Shown piece by piece: positions 60,447-64,000 of a DNA stretch of 64,000 bases (positions are counted from its first letter, which is position 1; each line of letters begins with the position of its first letter). The DNA is from Nocardioides acrostichi (GTDB taxonomy: Bacteria > Actinomycetota > Actinomycetes > Propionibacteriales > Nocardioidaceae). The position numbers and the translations under genes are program-made. The notes beneath the pieces were generated by a model. It searched no databases. It saw only the letters and a list, made by a program, of their open reading frames with translations, and was not told the DNA's origin. The stretch lies in NCBI RefSeq assembly GCF_015319165.1, contig NZ_JADIVZ010000009.1, forward strand, positions 62,001-126,000, written 5' to 3'.

Positions 60447-61361
60447 ATGACCTCCCCCAGCGGTGAGCAGTTCGAGATCGCGGCGGCCGGCTACCGGGCC
60501 GTCGTCACCGAGAGCGGCGGCGCGCTCCGGCTGCTCGAGCACGAGGGGCGAGCACTGCTCGACGGGTTCGGGGAGCACGAGATGGCGCCGGGCGGCCGTG
60601 GTCAGCTGCTGGTGCCCTGGCCGAACCGCACTCGCGACGGCCGCTACTCATTCGACGGGAGGGATCTCCAGCTCGCGCTCACCGAGCCCTCGCGCCACAA
60701 CGCATCCCACGGCCTCGTGCGGTGGGTCGCCTTCACGCTCGAGGAGCACACCTCGCACTCGGTCACGCTGACCTACCGTGTGATGGCGCAGACCGGGTAC
60801 CCGTGGAGCCTCGACGTCGCGGTCAGCTACGACCTCTCCGCCGACGGTCTCACCGTCACGCAGTCGGCCTCCAACCTGGCCGACTCCCCGGCGCCCTACG
60901 CCGCTGGGGCCCACCCCTACCTGCTCGCCGGCGAGGGCCCGGTCGACGGCTGGGAGCTCACCCTTCCCGCCAGCACGCGGGTGCTGGCGGACGGCGAGCG
61001 GCTGCTGCCCACCGGCTACGAGCCCGTCGACGACACCGCCTTCGACTTCCGCGTCGCACGGCCCGTGCGCGACACCGTGCTCAACGACGGCTTCACCGAC
61101 CTGCTCCCCGACGAGCGCGGCGTCACCACCACCGTGCTGCGCGACCCGGCGGCCGGTACCGGAGTGGCGCTGTGGGCCGACGACGCCTACACCTGCCTGC
61201 AGCTCTACACCGCCGACGACGTGCCCGCCTCGGCGCGCAGGTCGATGGCGATCGAGCCGATGACCGCCCCCGCGGACGCCCTCAACTCCGGGGTCGGACT
61301 GGTCGTGCTCGAGCCCGGTGAGTCGCACACCGCGACCTGGGGCATCCGGTCAGTCGACTGA
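60447..61361 (+). CDS. aldose 1-epimerase family protein
   Basis: Mutarotase-fold protein of 304 residues. The conserved PWPNRTRDGRYSFDGR, HNASHGLVRWV and AGAHPYLLAGEGP give the substrate loop and the catalytic histidines. YTCLQLYTADDV and EPMTAPADALNSG are typical of the YihR-like group. It interconverts sugar anomers; the exact sugar is unknown. It overlaps the convergent PH-domain gene by 12 bp. Confidence 0.92.
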   Translation: MTSPSGEQFEIAAAGYRAVVTESGGALRLLEHEGRALLDGFGEHEMAPGGRGQLLVPWPNRTRDGRYSFDGRDLQLALTEPSRHNASHGLVRWVAFTLEEHTSHSVTLTYRVMAQTGYPWSLDVAVSYDLSADGLTVTQSASNLADSPAPYAAGAHPYLLAGEGPVDGWELTLPASTRVLADGERLLPTGYEPVDDTAFDFRVARPVRDTVLNDGFTDLLPDERGVTTTVLRDPAAGTGVALWADDAYTCLQLYTADDVPASARRSMAIEPMTAPADALNSGVGLVVLEPGESHTATWGIRSVD

Positions 61362-61787
61362 CGGCGGGTTCACCACGAGCGCCCGCAGGGCACGAGCGGC
61401 GCGCACGGCACGGCGTCCGTCGGAACCCTGGATGCCCAGCACCGAGAGGGTGGTGCCGTCGCTGAGGTCGAGGGTGACCCACGGCGCGCCGGGTGAGAGG
61501 TGCACGTCGACGACCTGCTCGTAGGCCAGCTGGTGCTTGCGATAGCCGTTCACGATGAGCAGGCCGTCTCGGCTGGCCACGACCCGGGACCGGATCAGCG
61601 CGTGCAGGCACGCGAACCCGAGCGCGCCCAGCACGAGCATCGTGCCGATCTGGAAGGCCGTGAACTTGCCTCGGGTCTCGTCGTCGAAGGCGAACCAGGC
61701 CGCACCGAAGACCACGAGCAGCCCCACGCCCAGCACGACCCCCACGATGGGTCCGCCCAGCGGCCGCCAGGTGACGGGCAGGCTCAC
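61350..61787 (-). CDS. PH-domain membrane protein
   Basis: Protein of 145 residues starting from GTG 61787. Two helices (about residues 10-35 and 45-65) are followed by a bacterial PH-like domain (IRSRVVASRDGLLIVNGYR and LDLSDGTTLSVLGIQG). GAGGGTG precedes the start. An ATG at 61814 would overlap hisG. It lies 10 bp after hisG on the same strand, a neighbourhood I recall from other actinobacteria, but a link to histidine synthesis is not apparent. Confidence 0.82.
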   Translation of the reverse strand: MSLPVTWRPLGGPIVGVVLGVGLLVVFGAAWFAFDDETRGKFTAFQIGTMLVLGALGFACLHALIRSRVVASRDGLLIVNGYRKHQLAYEQVVDVHLSPGAPWVTLDLSDGTTLSVLGIQGSDGRRAVRAARALRALVVNPPSVD

Positions 61788-61797
61788 CCCGGCACCC

Positions 61798-62661
61798 TCA
61801 GAGTCGGCAGGCATGGATGTCGGTGAGCAGGATGCCGCGCGCACCCAGGTCGTAGAGCGCGTCCATCAGTCTCTGGGCGCCGTCGCGCGGGACCATCGCC
61901 CGCACCGCCGACCAGCCCTCGCGATGCAGCGGCGCCACGGTCGGGCTCTCGATGCCGGGAGTGAGCCGAACGGCCTCGGTGACCGCGGCGGTCGGGATGT
62001 CGTAGTCCATCATCACGTAGCTGCGCGCGACGAGCACGCCCTCGAGGCGGCGCTGGAAGACGTCGAACCCGGCGGGGATCTCGCCGCTGCGGGTGATGAG
62101 CACGGCCTCGGACTCCAGGATCGTCTCGCCGAAGACCTCCAGGCCGGCGCGGCGCAGCGTGGAGCCGGTCTCGACGACGTCGGCGATCGCGTCGGCCACA
62201 CCGAGCTGGATGCTGGTCTCGACCGCGCCGTCGAGGCGCACCACCTCGGCGGTGATGCCGCGCGCGGCGAGGAAGTCGTGCACGACCCCGGTGTAGGAGG
62301 TCGCGATGCGCGTGCCGGCGAGCTGGGTGACGTCCGAGAACTGCCCGGCGGGGCCGGCGAAGCGGAACCGGCTGCGGCCGAAGCCGAGCTCCATCGCCTC
62401 GTCGGCCTTGGCGCCGGAGTCGCGCAGCAGGTCGCGGCCGGTGATGCCGACGTCGAGGGTGCCCTCGCCGACGTAGAGAGCGATGTCGCGCGGGCGCAGG
62501 TAGAAGAACTCGACCCCGTTCTCGTCGTCGATCAGGGTGAGCTGCTTGGCGTCGTCGCGCTGGCGGTAGCCGCACTCGCGCAGGATGTCGGAGGCCGACT
62601 GCGACAGCGAGCCCTTGTTCGGGATCGCGACGCGGAGAATGCCGGGGTCGGTGCTGGTCAT
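61798..62661 (-). CDS. hisG: ATP phosphoribosyltransferase, long form
   Basis: First step of histidine synthesis, 287 residues. The N-terminal catalytic domain starts LRVAIPNKGSLSQSA; the PRPP loop is ADAIADVVETGSTLR. The C-terminal ACT-like domain (about residues 210-287) binds histidine for feedback control. Preceded by hisE, 10 bp away. The pair forms the hisEG operon. Confidence 0.96.
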   Translation of the reverse strand: MTSTDPGILRVAIPNKGSLSQSASDILRECGYRQRDDAKQLTLIDDENGVEFFYLRPRDIALYVGEGTLDVGITGRDLLRDSGAKADEAMELGFGRSRFRFAGPAGQFSDVTQLAGTRIATSYTGVVHDFLAARGITAEVVRLDGAVETSIQLGVADAIADVVETGSTLRRAGLEVFGETILESEAVLITRSGEIPAGFDVFQRRLEGVLVARSYVMMDYDIPTAAVTEAVRLTPGIESPTVAPLHREGWSAVRAMVPRDGAQRLMDALYDLGARGILLTDIHACRL

Positions 62662-62671
62662 GGTCGAGGTC

Positions 62672-62935
62672 CTAGAGGTGGGTGTAGACGTCGTCGAGCT
62701 CCAGCCCGAGGGCGAGCATCAGACACTGGGCGTGGTAGAGCAGCTGGCTGATCTCCTCGGCCGCCCGGTCGCGGCCCTCGTGCTCGGCGGCCATCCACGA
62801 CTCGGCGGCCTCCTCGACCAGCTTCTTGCCGATCGCATGGACGCCGGCGTCGAGCTGCGCCACGGTGCCGGAACCGGCGGGACGGGTGGCGGCCTTCTCG
62901 GCCAACTCCGCCCAGAGCTCGTCGAACGTCTTCAC
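62672..62935 (-). CDS. hisE: phosphoribosyl-ATP diphosphatase
   Basis: Second histidine enzyme, 87 residues, normal for a stand-alone His[36 protein letters not shown] and [16 protein letters not shown] carry the MazG-like metal motif. GTG start with a TAGTCT box 8 nt upstream. Confidence 0.95.
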   Translation of the reverse strand: MKTFDELWAELAEKAATRPAGSGTVAQLDAGVHAIGKKLVEEAAESWMAAEHEGRDRAAEEISQLLYHAQCLMLALGLELDDVYTHL

Positions 62936-62943
62936 GAGGCACC

Positions 62944-62949
62944 AGACTA
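62944..62949 (-). promoter_or_regulatory. -10 box of the hisEG operon
   Basis: TAGTCT on the minus strand, 8 nt before the GTG at 62935. It lies in the 15-bp gap with the divergent acetyltransferase gene. Confidence 0.45.
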
Positions 62950-62950
62950 G

Positions 62951-63592
62951 GTGCCCGTGAGCGACTCCCCCGCATCAGCCCAGACTCCGGGCACCGCAGC
63001 CCCCGCCCTGCACGACCTCGTCTGGCCTGTGCGCACCGAGCGGCTGCTGCTGCGGCCCTCACGACCCGACGACGCCGCGGCTCTGCTCGGCTACCGCTCG
63101 CTGCCGGGTGTGGCGGAGTGGATCGGCGGGCCCGTCCCGACTCTGGCCAACACCGAGGAGTACCTCAGCAGCGAGGCGGCCCGGCACGTGCTGCACGTCG
63201 AGCGCGACGGCGTGCTCGTCGGCGACGTCATGGTCATGGTCGGCGACGCCTGGGCGCAGACCGAGGTGCGCGAGCGCGCCCGCGCCACGCAGGCCACCCT
63301 CGGCTGGGTGCTCGACCCACGCCACGGCCGGCAGGGGCTGGCGACCGAGATGGTGCGCGGAGTGATCGACCTGTGCTTCACCCCGGTCGCGGACGGCGGC
63401 CTGGGCCTGCGCCGCGTCGTCGCCGAGTGCTTCAGCGACAACGAATCGTCGTGGCGGCTCATGGAACGGCTAGGCATGCGGCGCGAGGCCCACCACGTGG
63501 CCGACTCGCTGCACCGCGAGCGCGGCTGGCTCGACGAGTTCGTCTATGCGCTGCTGGCCGAGGAGTGGCTCAGCCGCGGCGGACGGCCTTGA
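62951..63592 (+). CDS. GNAT-family N-acetyltransferase
   Basis: Acetyltransferase of 213 residues, RimJ-like branch. The [15 protein letters not shown] start, [20 protein letters not shown] (acetyl-CoA loop) and [20 protein letters not shown] are the standard GNAT motifs. GTG starts at 62951 and 62957 are both possible. Divergent from hisE, convergent with ribH, which it overlaps by 23 bp. Substrate unknown. Confidence 0.9.
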   Translation: MPVSDSPASAQTPGTAAPALHDLVWPVRTERLLLRPSRPDDAAALLGYRSLPGVAEWIGGPVPTLANTEEYLSSEAARHVLHVERDGVLVGDVMVMVGDAWAQTEVRERARATQATLGWVLDPRHGRQGLATEMVRGVIDLCFTPVADGGLGLRRVVAECFSDNESSWRLMERLGMRREAHHVADSLHRERGWLDEFVYALLAEEWLSRGGRP

Positions 63593-64000
63593 GGGTGCGA
63601 GCGGTGAGCAGGGCGGCGGAGGTGGCCTCGTAGCCCTTGTCCTCCTTCGAGCCGTCGAGACCGGCGCGGTCGAAGGCCTGCTCGTCGGTGTCGCAGGTGA
63701 GCACACCGAAGCCGACGGCGACCGTGTGGTCGAGCGCGACGCGGGTGAGGCCGTCGGTGGCGGCGTTGCACACGAAGTCGAAGTGCGGGGTGCCGCCGCG
63801 CACCACGACGCCGAGCGCGACCACCGCGTCGTAGCCGGTGGCCGCCAGGGCGGACGCGACGACGGGGAGCTCGAAGGTGCCGGGCACGCGGACGATCTCG
63901 GCGTGCGGCACCGAGAAGTCCGCCAGGGCGCGCTGGGTGCCGGCCAGCAGGCCGTCCATCACCTCGGTGTGCCAGGACGCCGCCACGACGGCCACGCGCA
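63570..64000 (-). CDS. ribH: 6,7-dimethyl-8-ribityllumazine synthase, partial at 5' end
   Basis: Penultimate step of riboflavin synthesis; forms a 60-mer or a pentamer. The visible 143 residues begin inside the N-terminal strand ([17 protein letters not shown]) and run to the C-terminus. [32 protein letters not shown] and [10 protein letters not shown] are family motifs. The first residues and the start codon lie past the window edge. The 3' end overlaps the acetyltransferase gene. Confidence 0.95.
   Translation of the reverse strand, partial: RVAVVAASWHTEVMDGLLAGTQRALADFSVPHAEIVRVPGTFELPVVASALAATGYDAVVALGVVVRGGTPHFDFVCNAATDGLTRVALDHTVAVGFGVLTCDTDEQAFDRAGLDGSKEDKGYEATSAALLTARTLKAVRRG

Overview
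This is a 64 kb piece of chromosome from a high-GC actinobacterium. It carries 77 protein-coding genes or gene fragments and one tRNA. GTG starts are frequent, and many promoters are leaderless (a TANNNT box 6-8 nt before the start codon). Typically actinobacterial genes are present: GuaB1, DUF3099, DUF5703, a relic of a DUF664 (DinB/mycothiol) gene and a MabA/InhA-like fabG-fabI pair. The overall gene set suggests Nocardioidaceae (Nocardioides or a relative); this placement is inference from gene content. I see no rRNA, CRISPR array, insertion sequence, phage or plasmid gene.

Region 1 (1-4.3 kb): a CorA magnesium channel, a DUF2314-like gene lying antisense to a leftover corA 3' end, an MHS-type MFS transporter and a ketopantoate-reductase-like enzyme preceded by 12-bp tandem repeats.

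Region 2 (4.3-15.5 kb): an aromatic-ring degradation locus. A Rieske dioxygenase (alpha and beta subunits), a small conserved protein, a zinc alcohol dehydrogenase, a one-cluster ferredoxin and a ferredoxin reductase start the pathway. An MhpB-type extradiol dioxygenase, an MhpC-type hydrolase, and MhpD-, MhpF- and MhpE-like enzymes finish it. IclR and LysR regulators lie inside the locus, and the MFS transporter of region 1 is a plausible importer. The expected end products are pyruvate, acetyl-CoA and a side-chain acid. The enzyme set fits a phenylpropionate/cinnamate-like substrate.

Region 3 (15.7-26.8 kb): a fused GlcD-GlcF-type FAD/Fe-S dehydrogenase, UppP, an aldo/keto reductase, a DUF5703 protein and a lipoprotein with a transglycosylase-like domain. 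Then comes a four-gene operon (acyl-CoA-dehydrogenase-like flavoprotein, AmiS/UreI channel, NtaA/DszA-type monooxygenase, OsmC protein) that looks like a scavenging system for a small amide- or sulfur-containing compound. CtlX, a small membrane protein, a strong terminator and tRNA-Leu(GAG) follow.

Region 4 (27-43 kb): an M20 peptidase, an ASCH/HhH protein paired with a LysR effector domain lacking a DNA-binding domain, a cluster of REP-like repeats, and GuaB1 with ankyrin and DUF2252 genes. Next are a nickel/cobalt permease with a Nur-type operator, a pair of acyl-CoA dehydrogenases behind a perfect palindrome, peptide deformylase, a lipoprotein, a TrmH-type methyltransferase, siroheme synthase, and a membrane SpoIIE phosphatase coupled to an unknown protein.

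Region 5 (43-64 kb): mostly housekeeping. It holds catalase, GDPD, a lipase-like hydrolase, a nitroreductase, TSUP, the stomatin/NfeD pair, an ABC ATPase, SerB, an Ldh-family oxidoreductase and a TetR/FBP-zinc-finger operon. After these come a histidine phosphatase, fabG-fabI, dodecin, moaA, a dienelactone hydrolase, an aldose epimerase, hisE-hisG with a PH-domain protein, a GNAT acetyltransferase and ribH, which runs off the right edge.
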